This document shows positions 24,953-35,720 of a DNA stretch of 64,000 nucleotides, piece by piece. The notes below the pieces were generated by a model that was not told the origin of the DNA, did no database searches, and saw nothing but the letters and a program-made list of their open reading frames with translations. The stretch covers positions 620,001-684,000 of the forward strand of contig OZ017750.1 of NCBI GenBank assembly GCA_963969365.1, written 5' to 3'. The translations under genes and the position numbers were made by a program. Numbering within the stretch: position 1 is the first letter of the stretch; every line of letters begins with the position of its first letter. This DNA is from Asterochloris sp. CNOR1. Lineage: Eukaryota; Chlorophyta; Trebouxiophyceae; Trebouxiales; Trebouxiaceae.

Positions 24953-27900
24953 GAGTGTGCCTCACAGGAGCTGGCCGGCCAGCAGCCCCCAGTGCGCGGA
25001 TGCCCAGGGGCTGCTCGTCGCTGACGGACGGTACGGCATCCGTCCTAGCTTCGGCAGCCGCAAACATGCGCGCAATGCCGGGTCGCAGGGACTCCACGTC
25101 TGTGATGCCTGCAGCAAGAGGGCAGGTGCTGGCTGACTATTGCTGACTGAAAGGCACAGCACTGAAAACATTCTTGAGGCAGGCTGTGCATGCAGATGGA
25201 CCTGACACGTATATGCCGTTGTCACGAGCCGCAAACTGTCATGACTGGACAGGTATGGCTTACCCACCCCTGCTCTGTGGCCATGGCACTGCAGACCTGC
25301 TGCAGTGCTGCTCTGAGGGGCGGACCATGGCCCTTAGAACACTCGACGCCCAAGGCAGTGTGACATGGCAGCGGCCCTACGCCTTGCTGTCATGCACACA
25401 ACCATTGCCCAGCTGTAGACACATCCATGCCCCAGCTGCAGCCTACAGATTCTCAGCCTTGATTGCTGCACACCCACACTACACATTCATCCTGGCTGCA
25501 CCGTCAGGCCTAAAGCCTTGACCCCTTTCAGGCAAAGGCATGCCGCCCTGCACAGCTTTGCAACACAGACATGATGACTGCCCACCTGCAGCCTGCAGTG
25601 CCTCCGCCTTGATCTCCCAGCAGCCTTTGCGGTACTCCCCAATCTCCTTGATCTTTCCGCGCACCCACTTCTTCACCAGGCCCCTGTCAGGGTATGCCTC
25701 CACAAAGCTGTCCTGGGCCTGCAGCAGCATAATGTCCTGGCCCAACCCAAGTTTTGCTTATTGCAGGGCAGGACTGATGCTGTCTCTCCTCAGCTGTGCA
25801 CCTCTGACATAGAATTGCAATTGAAGCACCTGCAGCAGCAGGGCACTTCTGATCACATGCAGCGCAGTTGATGTGTGCTGCCGGATGGTGGTCCCTGCTG
25901 AGCCCATGACTCATCAGGCAGCAAGATTGACGGGCATGCAGACCTCACTCAGCTGTCATAGGCAGCCCCAGGGGCATGTGCTGTGAGTGAGACAGTCAGC
26001 CCTGCAGGCCAATGCACTGCCAGCAGCGTTCTAAGAATGGCTGTGAGTGAGACACAAATTTGCTTTGCTGGTCGATTCACTGCCAGCAGCAATCGAAGAA
26101 TGGCTGCTCCGCATGTGCTGAGCAGTATATGGCACCATATAGGCTGTACCATGCCAGGGGGCCCTGTTGTGAACTCAGCTTGACTTCAATTGACCAGCGG
26201 CGGGCTGTCTAGCCCAAGCAAGGAGTGCGGGTGTGTGTGCCTCACTTTGCTCCACGAAGTCAGGTCTGGCCTGGCCAGCAGAAACTTGATCAGCAGCGGG
26301 ACCAGCAAGTCCTCATTCTTCTGAGTGGACGAGCGGCCCCGATGGCCTGCAGCTGCAGATAGAGCCAGGGGTTGGCTCGTGTTGTTGATGCTGATGGTGC
26401 CACTTCTGCTGCAGTCCTGGCTGGCCAGAGAACCATCTGCTGCGTGACTGGCTTGGTGGCAGCCTTGGAATGCCAATCTAGCGTGCAGTGGGCCAGTGTC
26501 TGAGCCACTGACATGAGTCAGCAGCTGCTGCAAGCCATCTAGGCAGCGTGCTGCTTAGGATCTCTGCATGCTTGATTGCAGGCCAGTCTCTGTGCAGTCA
26601 CTGCATGCGCCAGGTCACCTTGTGCTTGAGTAAGGGCCTCAGGCTGTGGCTCCAGGCAACCCTCAGCTGCTGTGGCTGGCGGCACCGTAACAAAGAGGCC
26701 AGGTTCCAGCACCTGCAAGTGCGCCCGTCAATGTGGGCACACGACTGACTATTTAGGGCATCGGCCTTGACAGCGCCTGCTTACAGCATACTGTCAAGGC
26801 TTTGCGCGCACACTTCCATGGGCAGCCACAAGGGTCCTGCTGGCCAGGAGCAGCTGCAAAGTGGTACAACCATGTCAGCTCTAATCGGGGAAAAAGGTTT
26901 TCCAAGACTCCACCTGGCAGCAGCAGGTGGACATGAGCCTGAGCTGTAGACAGAGCTATCCCGGTGGACACAGCTCAGCAGCTGCCAAGTCAATGTAGCC
27001 CTGTAATTTCGCAGCAGGAAGCCTTTGATGGACTAGCCCTTACCACATCTGGACTGCTGTCAAGCCCAGCAAGCCAGCATGCAGGGCCAGCCCAAAACCG
27101 ACACCCCAGGTGCCCCATCTACCGTCACAGGCCACATAGAAAAATAGAAGTCAGGCAGCACTTTGCTACCAAGCATTGTGCAGGATCAGCGCTTGCAGCA
27201 ATGCACTCAGTGCAGTGCACCCCACCACACGCACTGCCTCCGCCACAGAACGAGAGGAGAGGAGAGGGGGTGTTCACAGTCGCACAGGCAATACCTCACG
27301 CTCCCCGGGGCACACCTGCACATCCAGCGCCTTCAGCGCTGCGCCTGCGAGTGTCATGCAGCATCTTGGATTCCCCCCCGAGTGTGCTGCCAGGCTGTAC
27401 AGGCAGTGGCAACCCACCTGCATCTCCAGCGCCTGCAGCACTGCACCAGGCAGCACCATGCATCCAGGGTGAGCCCCCTCGTCCGTGCTGCCAGGCAGGC
27501 GGCAGATGACCAGGGGCTTGTTGGCTGCCCGCGCCCGCTCCATGGCCGCCCTCAGCTTCAGCATGTTGGGGCAGGCCGGCACATGCTCTGCTGGGCTGAC
27601 CTGCCTTGCTGCTGCGGCTGACTGAACCTCCCCTGCAGCAGGCAAGGGCATTGCAGATCAGCCTGACTGGCTGATGGGGAGCCATGCTGCTTCCACCAGT
27701 TTCCATTGCAACTCAAAGGCATCTGGCGACTTGTGTCAGTCATGACACAGAGCAGCATGGCTGCTCCAGGGTTCCAGATGCACCTGCACAACGCCGCGCC
27801 CCTTCTTTTCTTGCCAGAAGGTGTCTTGAGAAGGTGCCCGGCCATGTGTGCCCAGTGACGCAGTGTGGCCAACTTCACCTTTCAGCCATGCGCTGGCAAA

Positions 27901-30900
27901 CCGAAAGCAGGATTTCCAGATATTGAAGCTTGAGTTTGCACTGGGTGGGCATCCCTCAAGGGAGAGTGCAATCATCAGTAAGACAGCTTGCACCTTCCAG
28001 CTCCGTGTTGAGCTCCTCTGGGTCCTGGAACCCCTCGCTGTCGCTGAGGTGGCCATCCGCCACCACAAATCCGCTGGCCGCAGACTGCTCAGGGTCGCTG
28101 TCATCCTCCTCCAAGTCGTCATCCTGTGGGAAAAGCGCTTCACTTCTCTGGGGGCCAGTGAGGTGATGATCAGAGGGCAGACTGACAAGCATGCGCTTCA
28201 GAGCTGGCAGAAATGACGATACACAGACAGGCAGGCATGTCAGAGGACACATGGCCAGTCATCCCGCAACTTGGACAGATCAGCAAGTGTGCAGCGGTGA
28301 CCACAGGCCACCATCCACAGACTCAAGGTGCAAGCACTGCACGTGGGTACTGTGGAGGCCATTGTGCACGCAATCTTGCCCTCTCAGAAGTAAACCCCTC
28401 CCTCCATTCCTTTGTTCATGTCCCACCTCACCAGTTGCCACCGATTACAGGAATGCTTCAGACAGACCAGCTCACCAGCAGGTCCTCTCCCTCTGGCTCT
28501 GCTTCCCACTCTTCATCACTCATCACTTCATAGTCTACCTCAGGATCCTGAGCCAGAAAGCGCCTGGGCTTCACCACCGCACTGCAGCAGATCTGCCTGT
28601 CTCTCAGCTGCACAGGAGTGAAGGCATGCATGCAGACTCTAGCAGGGCACAAGACAAGAAGACCCCAGGCGGGCCTTGAGAGCGCTGTGCGGATCTGAGT
28701 GCCATGTCTGAGCTGTGGAGAAGTCTTTATGTGTTTCTCTGGTCAGTGGGCGTGCAGTAGCAAATCTCAGCCGCAGAGGGGCAGATGCATCTGGTTCAGG
28801 CGAGAAAACAGGCAGCAACGCTACTCAGCCGCACAGAGCCAGCTTACACGTCAGCAGCATGCCTGAAGGCCCAAATGACTCCAAGGTTCACCTGTCTGGC
28901 GCTCATGTTGCAGCACACAAGTGCTCAGCACGGCTGCGCCATGAGCAATCTTGCAGATGCCCACATCGCAGCACAGATGCAGACCACGGCTGCAAGTTGA
29001 GCAGGGAGTAGTAGCAAAACCCTGCCTGGTGCGGGAGAAGCTGCCATAGTATGCTGGCCGCTCGGACTTTGTCTCTCCCCTCATGTCACAGACTGGCAGG
29101 TGCAGCAGCTTGCGCCGCCAGCACCTGCCACCCAGCAGGTTCATGGCTCGCAGGCGCTCCTCTGCGCCCTCCCTTTGGGACCATGAAGGAGGCAGCCCTG
29201 CAAGAACAGCACTCATCTAATACCAGTGGCCTTGTGACCAGCCTGAATCTGCAGCAATGTTGGCATCAGAAGCGCCACGGTGGGGGCACTGCACGATCAG
29301 CGGTGGAGCAAGGCAGCCCTGCAGGACAGCAGTCACTTGACGCTCCTCCGCCCCTTCACTTCTAAACTGTGAGGGAGGCAGCCCAGCAGGGTCCAGCAAT
29401 GCTGATGTCAATGAGGAGACTGCCTGGTTGGCTATGGCTGGCACAGGTCTGGACGAAGAGGGAGGCAGCCCTGCTGGACAGCATTGCACTGAGGCAGGAA
29501 ACCCCTAGACAGGCTACATCAGTGTGCAGGCTACATCGATACTGCTTCCTACCACCCGTTGTGGCAGCTGCAGGTGCCCTGACCACGACCATGTTGTGTG
29601 GCATCACTACAAGCAGGCCACAGAGAACATTGACCATTTGGAAACAAGTTGTGAGCGGGATCATACATGTCTGCATGCAAGCATGAGGATGCTTCCTGCC
29701 CTGTTCAGGAGGACAACATCATGCAGCTGCTGGACTGGCCAGGAGTTTGTGGCCAATGTGACAGTGTGACGACAGGGGCTACACCACTTCAGCCACCACA
29801 AACCTTCACCTGGCAGCCTTCAAGAGAGCCTTGGCCGTTCAGCCCTGCAGGCTGACCGTGAATAGCTGTGTCACATATGGCTCAGAATAATTTCAGACCC
29901 TCACCTGGCAGGCATCATGGAGGCTGCAGCCCTTCACCCTTGCGAGCTGCCCCTGAACAGCACTCCAGCCTCATAAGGCACGCTCAGCAGGCAGGTGCTG
30001 AGGGAGCCCTCTGCCCTTCAGCACCCAGGCAGCTCCTGGACAGGTTCTGTAGTAGCCCCACAATGGTTCCATGCTCTCACCTGGCAAGTGGTGAGGGAGC
30101 GCTCGGCGCTTCCAGCTCTGCAGGCTGGCCCTGAACAGCTCCTCCACTGCCACTGCGCTCAGAGTGTTGACAGGCGGCTCCTCCTCAGTGGCTTTGTCGA
30201 ACAGCGCTGGCTGGCGTAGCCTGCAGCATGTCAAGGCTTCACCCTGCCTGACTTTTGCAGACTGCAGCAAACCCCCATGGCCTATCAGAAAGTGCAGGCA
30301 TGCTTGTCTGCAGCATGCCAAAGCCTGCATCAGTCGTCAGTGTTTGCATGCTCTTTGCAGGCTGCCTGACCAAGGTGCAGGCATGAGTACCCTGCAGCAT
30401 AGCAGGAGCCGCTTCAGCCCATTGTGTGGTCCCATGCATGGTGACAAATGGCCCGAGATGCTGGAGCGTGGAGCCTGCTGGGTGCTCTTTGGTGGAGAAG
30501 CGCTGGACAGAGGAGCAACAGGAAGTGAATTCCTAATTTGTCACTTACGCATTGCGCTGACATGCCACAGAAGAGGGCCTCATATTTTTGTGGGGATCAA
30601 TGTCACCTCAAGCCAGCTGGTGGGGGCGAGAACATGTCGTGGTAGGGCAGCCGCTTGCTGCCGCTCTCCTCAAGGGAGGCTTTGCGCTTTGAGCCAGCCA
30701 GGGGAGTGCTGCCTGCAGCAGCTGCGCCTCGAGCTGCAGCGCTCCCTTTACCAGGCGTTGCCTTGGCAAGGAAGCTCTGCAGCATGACACAGAAGGAAGT
30801 AGGTGGCTGGGGGCTGGCAAAAGCAGAGGCCCATACAGGCCACTCTAGCCTTCATGCATGATCTATAAGAAAGGGAAGGAACAGATGGCCAAGCTTAGAA

Positions 30901-33900
30901 GTATGTCATTGCATTTGTGCTGGCCAAGCAAGTCAGAGATTACATATGCTTTTGCCTGCAGGGATGAGCATGAAGGGGCATCTCAGACCTGCACCTGTTG
31001 CTGACCTGCATGATGCTCTGTCCCCTCTTGAGCTGCTTCTCAGAGGAGAAGGTTGTAGCTTTCTGCAGCTGCAGGCAGGAGAGTATCTGAGGCCTGGCAC
31101 GGCCCCAGCATGAGCATGCCCATGTGGGATGCAATGTAGGCACTCTGCCACCGATCGTGCAATGCAGCCACAGGCAGGGTGCGGCTTGGGCAGGAGCTGC
31201 AGTGTGCCTGGCTGGCATGCAGTGCAGTCAGCAGCCCTGCGACAAAATGCAGGATGCTCGCTGCAGTCTGCATCTGCAGGCACAGGCTGGCTGCTGCTAT
31301 GGGTCACAGCATGGCCACAGCAAGCACGGATCTGCAGGCTGCATGCACTGGACCCAACTGGTGCCAGGCAGCACTTGCCTCCTTCTCCTTCTTTTGAGAC
31401 TCCTTCAGGGCCTTGGCACGCTGCTTTTCAGTTTCTCTGGCAACCCTGAAGGACACGAAGGCGGTTCAAGTGCTACTTCTGAACCAAGCAAGACCTGCAC
31501 TGCACTGGAGACATGTTGAATGCCTGAAGCAGGCGGTGAGGAAGGCTGCACCTGGGCATGTACCATGTCGTACAGGAACAGAGCAGTGTGGTGAGGCACA
31601 TGTTGTGCATGTGCCTTGTGCAGAGCTGGTGCGGCTTGATCCCAGCCAGCTGGCTTACACGTAAAGTGCTTGCCACACACTGCCTTGCAGCACTTGCCTG
31701 AGCCTCTCCTTCTCTGACTTTGCCTCGGCCCATACAGCCTCCTTTTCCGCTTTGCGTGCAGCCTCAGCCATCGACGTGGGCTTGCCTGGTGAGGTAGCAT
31801 CCCCTTGCCCAATCAAAGGTCCAGTCTGGGAAGCAGCACCCTGTGGGCAGAGAAGTTATGCTCAGCCGCATGCCCAGCATGTGTAGCATCGGCTCTTTCC
31901 TAGGCCAAAACACATAGGAAGCCCTCTGTCTGTCAGCTGCGCTGTTGATGGCCAGGGTGGCTGACAAGCACAAATGTAGTGATGTGCTGAGTGGCTCCAG
32001 CAGTGTTGTGCAGAGACAATGCGTAAGCCTTCCCTGGTGCAAGCATAGCGGCCTCAGCGGGTTCAGGCGCGGAGCCATCTAGTGGGCAATATCAATCTCA
32101 GCTCGACAGCTTGGCCACCCATCCTGGTGTACACACAGCAGACCAACTGCTGCTAGGGGCCAGGCCTGGCTGTCAGGCTGGGCCCACCTTGCGTGTGACA
32201 GTGTGAGGCTGCCACTCCTGTGCCCTGTCAGGGGCTGGGCCTGACTGCCAGGCATGCACGAGAAGCCCCTCTGTGACTACGCCTGACCGCCTAAGTAAGC
32301 ATGAGGCCCGCATGGGACAGCACCAGGCCGCTGCTCCTGGGACTACACCTGACCGCCTAAGTAAGCATGAGGACCCGCATGTGACAGCACCAGGCTGCTG
32401 CACCTGAGACCAGGCCAGACTGCCAAGCTTGTGCAAGAACTCACCTGTGCCGGCGCCAGCGTGCTGCTCCTGTTGGCTTCGCCCTCTAAGCAGTCCACCT
32501 CCATTGCCACCGGCTCCTCAAGCACCTGGCCAGCCGGCTGTTCTGAGCACCCCTGGCTCTCAGCAGCCTGTGCTGCCAGCTGGGAAGGGCCTGCTTGGTC
32601 CTCAGCAGGCGGTGCTGCAGCAGCTGTCACTGCAGCAGGCTGCGCATCCTTCAGGGGCTGAGCAGCTGTCTTGGACAGCTTCTCCAATGCCTTGGTCACC
32701 TTGTTCTGGGCAGCCTTGGTGGTGGCGGTGCTGCGCAGCGCTGTGCATGCGTTGTGCAGGGCGGTCAGGCGGTCCCGTACCTGCATCAAGGGAATGCTGC
32801 TGCAGCCAGGCGCAGCAGGAAGACGGCTTGTGATTGCTGTGACAGACAGTCATTGCCACCAGCAGCATGCCCCATGGGAGCCAATTCTCTGCTTTCTGTG
32901 CCCGTCACCAAGCAAGTCACATGCCTGAGACCAGGGTGTCAGGCTAGACTGGCACCTCTCCAGGGGCCTACTGACCCTCTGCATGCGCTTCTTCATCGCC
33001 ACAGCCTCCTCCCTCAAGCCCTTTGGCAAGACCTTGGCATCCCGCACCTCCCATCGCCACAACGCTGCGCCGCTGGTGTCTTCTGAAGCATCCAGAGCAT
33101 CTGCTGAGCCTGCAGGGCAGCCCAACATTTGTTGCCGGCGGAGTCGATGCAGAACAGTGTGCTTTCACAAATCTGCTTCTTACTGGCATCCACTGGGCTG
33201 CCTGCTGCTAGCCAGGAAGGTTGTGATCAGAACAGCCCACCTGTGCAAGCCTTTGATGCGCTGTCATTGCTGTACAGACGACAGGGAAGTGACACACAGG
33301 CTGCCCCTCAGCGGCGGGGTGCTCCTTCTGCACTGCTCAGCCCCTCACCATATTTTGCAGCAAAGCTCTTGCGGGCTGCCACCTCAAAGATGCAGCTTGT
33401 CACGGCCGTCTTGCTGAGGGTCGCTGTGCCAAAGATGCCCTGGATCTGCTGGGCCAGCTCTGTCAATGACTCTGCCTTTCCAGCCACCCACTTGGCCACC
33501 TGCAGCAGGGTGGCTTGTGATGACACGTTTCAGCGTACTCCTGGTGAGGCGGCCCAACACCCGGACAAACCCCAATTCAATCCTTTGCATCAGGCCCAGG
33601 ATTGAGCCGCCGCTGACAGAAGATGTGCTGCTGCCACAAGCTCCAGTAGCGGCCCATCATGTTGTTCAGCAATCCATTCCAGTGCTGCAAACCTACCTCC
33701 GCCTTCACCAGCCCCTTTGCCTTCTGTGCATCAGTGAGTGCGGCTGGCAGTGCAGCCAGGGGACTTATGGCGGCTGCATCCTTGACCAGCTGGCCGATAT
33801 CAGCTTCCAGCTGCTGCAGCAGGGCAGCCTTGGCCTCGGCACTGCTGGGCAGTGTCACTGCTGCAGCAGGCGCAGCATCCTGCTTGGCCCGCTTGGCAGG

Positions 33901-35452
33901 CGGCTGACTGTCTGCTGGGGCTGCCTCGCCAGCAGCGGCCCGCTTCGCAGGTGGCTGTGCCTTGGCTGAAGCTGCCTTACTGGCAGCAGCCTGGCTGCCT
34001 GCTGTTGAACCAGCTTCAGCAGCAACTCGCAGGGCCGCATTGCCTGCCATGGTGAGATCGGGAGTGCTAGTCCCTGGCAGAGCAGCTGCTGGTGGAGCAA
34101 CAGGTTGCGCTTCAGCTAGGTAGTCTCTTGCCTCCTTACCTGCCGCACCTGCAGCATGGCATGGCCAATTGAGCTGATGGGGGTTGTGGAGTGGACAGGC
34201 ACCAAAAGCATGCACTGCAAGCAGGTGCACATTTGAGGCATGCTGCACATGCTTTGAGAAGCCTGACACCTGCTGCATGGCATGCAGTGGCCCTCTGCGT
34301 AACGCTATCCATGCTACGCGCGTCACTTGCTTTACCTGTAGGGGCCTCTTCCAAGACTGCGCCCCTGCTACCTGTAGGGACCTCTTCCAAGGCTGCGCCC
34401 CTGGCCGCTCCCTGGCCACAGTTGCTGCCCCCCAGCTCAGCCCTGACCTTTGCACCCTCAGCTGCGGTGGCGGCCGCCTCGCCTCTCACCACAGGGCTTG
34501 CTTGGGCACAGGCAGCCTGCTCCATCAGTGCCTCACCCTCACCCGTGCTGGGAGACTCAGTGGGCTCATCAGCTGAGGAGCCCACGACAAGTGGCTGTGC
34601 TGCCGTGGCTGCGGTGGCTGCTGGCTGCTGGCATGCAGCAGGACCTGCCTGGCTGGTGTTCAGCTTGCCCACAGCAGGGCCGGCAGCTGCAACAGGTGGT
34701 CTCTCGTCGGCTGATTCAGGAGCCTTATCAGCCTGACGCCTGCGCACAAACCAGTCTGACACCTGCAGGCAGGCAGCGCCGCAGTGTGCAGTTGTTGTGG
34801 AGGAAGTGAGACAACAATTCAGGACACTCAAGAACTCCCCTGCTCCCCCAGCCCATCATGTTTTCCAATTTCCAAGCAAGCAGGACGCTGCCGGCTGCTT
34901 TCAACAGCATGCTGAGGATGCTGCTCCGGTTTCACTATGAGACTATGAGAGTATGAAGTGGCGCGAGCACCTGCTTGTCTGTCAGGCCCAGCTGCTGCGC
35001 GAGGGCCCCCCTCCTCTCCATATTAGGCTTGCTGACACTCTGATACAGGTCCTCCAAGGCATCCAGCTGGGACTGAGTAAAGTGGCCGCCACGCCTTCGT
35101 TTCTTCTCAGGCTGAGCAGCTGCTCCCTGAAGACAGCAAAACATGTGGGAGACTCAAGCCTGGTCTACTTTGCTTGCCCGACATGCAACAGAGCTGACAG
35201 TACATATTGACACAAGCCATGAATTGCACTGACCTTGCACTCCTCTACCGTTTCCAGCTTCACTGGCTGCGCTGATGTTCCTGGAAGGGCTTGTGGTTGC
35301 ACTGATGGCTTGCCCTCTGCCAAGCGGTCTCTGCTGCTGAGGCTGGCCTCGCCATCATCGGCACTGCCTCTAGGCCTTGCCTCTGTGCCATCCTCCTGCT
35401 TGGGCTGCATTGCAGCAGCCCACATACTGGTTAGCGAGTTCTTGACTGCCAT
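24953..35452 (-). CDS. FAS1: CAF-1 large subunit (FAS1/p150) with N-terminal homeodomain
   Basis: Replication-coupled histone chaperone subunit that deposits H3-H4 with PCNA. Exons (high to low): 35234-35452, start MAVKNSLTSMWAAAMQPK; 34971-35126 and 34336-34762, the homeodomain (residues about 81-140: FTQSQLDALEDLYQ, LGLTDKQVSDWFVRRRQ) then an Ala-rich linker; an exon from 34148 down to about 33610; 33349-33499 and 32976-33109 (LWRWEVRDAKVLP, as LWCWETRDLKMMP in Arabidopsis FAS1); 32445-32780; 31698-31840, 31379-31445 and 31006-31062, the basic-acidic KER region; 30776 down (SIMQSFLA PIP-like). Next come the SWKRRALP exon, PAYYGSFSRT and DPEVDYEVMSDEEWE with EPEGEDLL, the acidic DDDLEEDDSD, VICRLPGST, and a C-terminal winged-helix-like part (FVEAYPDRGLVKKW). 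Exon phases join the homeodomain to FAS1 without a stop. The 3' end is uncertain: the last exon with FAS1-like character ends near 24965 at a weak GT donor, so a further exon is possible. Several introns carry GC donors and exon-edge copies. Confidence 0.85.
25981..26104. repeat. Two tandem copies of a unit of about 60 bp
   Basis: CTGTGAGTGAGACA starts at 25981 and 26041. Both copies continue through CACTGCCAGCAGC and end AGAATGG. They are diverged in the middle and lie in a FAS1 intron. Confidence 0.9.
27312..27495. repeat. FAS1 exon-donor segment and a degraded downstream copy
   Basis: The real exon end (about 27414-27495; minus-strand HPGCMVLPGAVLQALEMQ) has a copy at about 27312-27395 reading NPRCCMTLAGAALKALDVQ, offset by about 102 bp and lying in the following intron. 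Both ends carry a GTG after the CAG. Confidence 0.75.
29150..29485. repeat. FAS1 AGLPPS exon start with two or three degraded upstream copies
   Basis: The real exon start (29150-29212, AGLPPSWSQREGAEERLRAM) is echoed at about 29341-29396 (AGLPPSQFRSEGAEERQ), about 29431-29485 (AGLPPSSS) and about 29281-29332. Spacing is about 80-100 bp. The copies lie in the preceding intron. Confidence 0.75.
29803..30145. repeat. FAS1 SWKRRALP exon end with three degraded downstream copies
   Basis: The real exon end with donor (30074-30145) has similar blocks at about 29981-30045, 29899-29966 and 29803-29868. Each keeps the TGCCAG/GTG-like edge on the minus strand and the GCTGTTCAGGG-like interior. Confidence 0.7.
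32272..32402. repeat. Two tandem copies of a unit of about 66 bp in a FAS1 intron
   Basis: CTGACCGCCTAAGTAAGCAT occurs once in each copy, at about 32283 and 32349, followed by GAGG, a short indel, CCCGCATG and GACAGCACCAGGC. Identity is high. Confidence 0.93.
34723..35105 (-). other. Homeodomain encoded across two exons of the FAS1 gene
   Basis: KKRRRGGHFTQSQLDALEDL opens a 60-residue homeodomain whose third helix follows the intron at 34763-34970 as KQVSDWFVRRRQADK. The core Leu16, Trp48, Phe49 and Arg53 positions fit. Position 51, nearly always Asn in DNA-binding homeodomains, is Arg here. Plant DDT-type (RLT) homeodomains also lack Asn51 (WFCHRR). DNA binding may therefore be altered, or the domain may be used for protein contacts. 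Confidence 0.8.
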
Positions 35453-35720
35453 CAGCTGGACTGATCTCCTATGGCGCCAAGACGATAGCTAAGTCCATTT
35501 CATCAGGGAGTCTTGAAGGTCCTGGGGTATCCTGCTGGGCCCCAGATCGGGTTCATGCATGCGATGGTGCCTTGACCTTTGCCCATGACTTTGCTTTAGA
35601 GTTCCACCTGGATTTGACATCGCACGAGCATTCCGATCCAGCTGCTGCTGGCCTCAGTTCAAACCTGCTGTAGACAGCTTGGTCCCCAGCCTGCGTCTGC
35701 ACGAGGGTCAAACTTGCTGC
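35453..35720. promoter_or_regulatory. Bidirectional promoter between FAS1 and the SRA E3 ligase, with E2F-like site
   Basis: The start codons of the two divergent genes are 268 bp apart. On the minus strand at 35472-35481 the sequence CTTGGCGCCAT contains CTTGGCGC, seven of eight matches to the E2F consensus TTTSSCGC, about 20-30 nt upstream of the FAS1 ATG. Both genes act at replication forks in known systems, so joint S-phase control is plausible. The 5' UTRs must be short and are not resolved. Confidence 0.5.
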
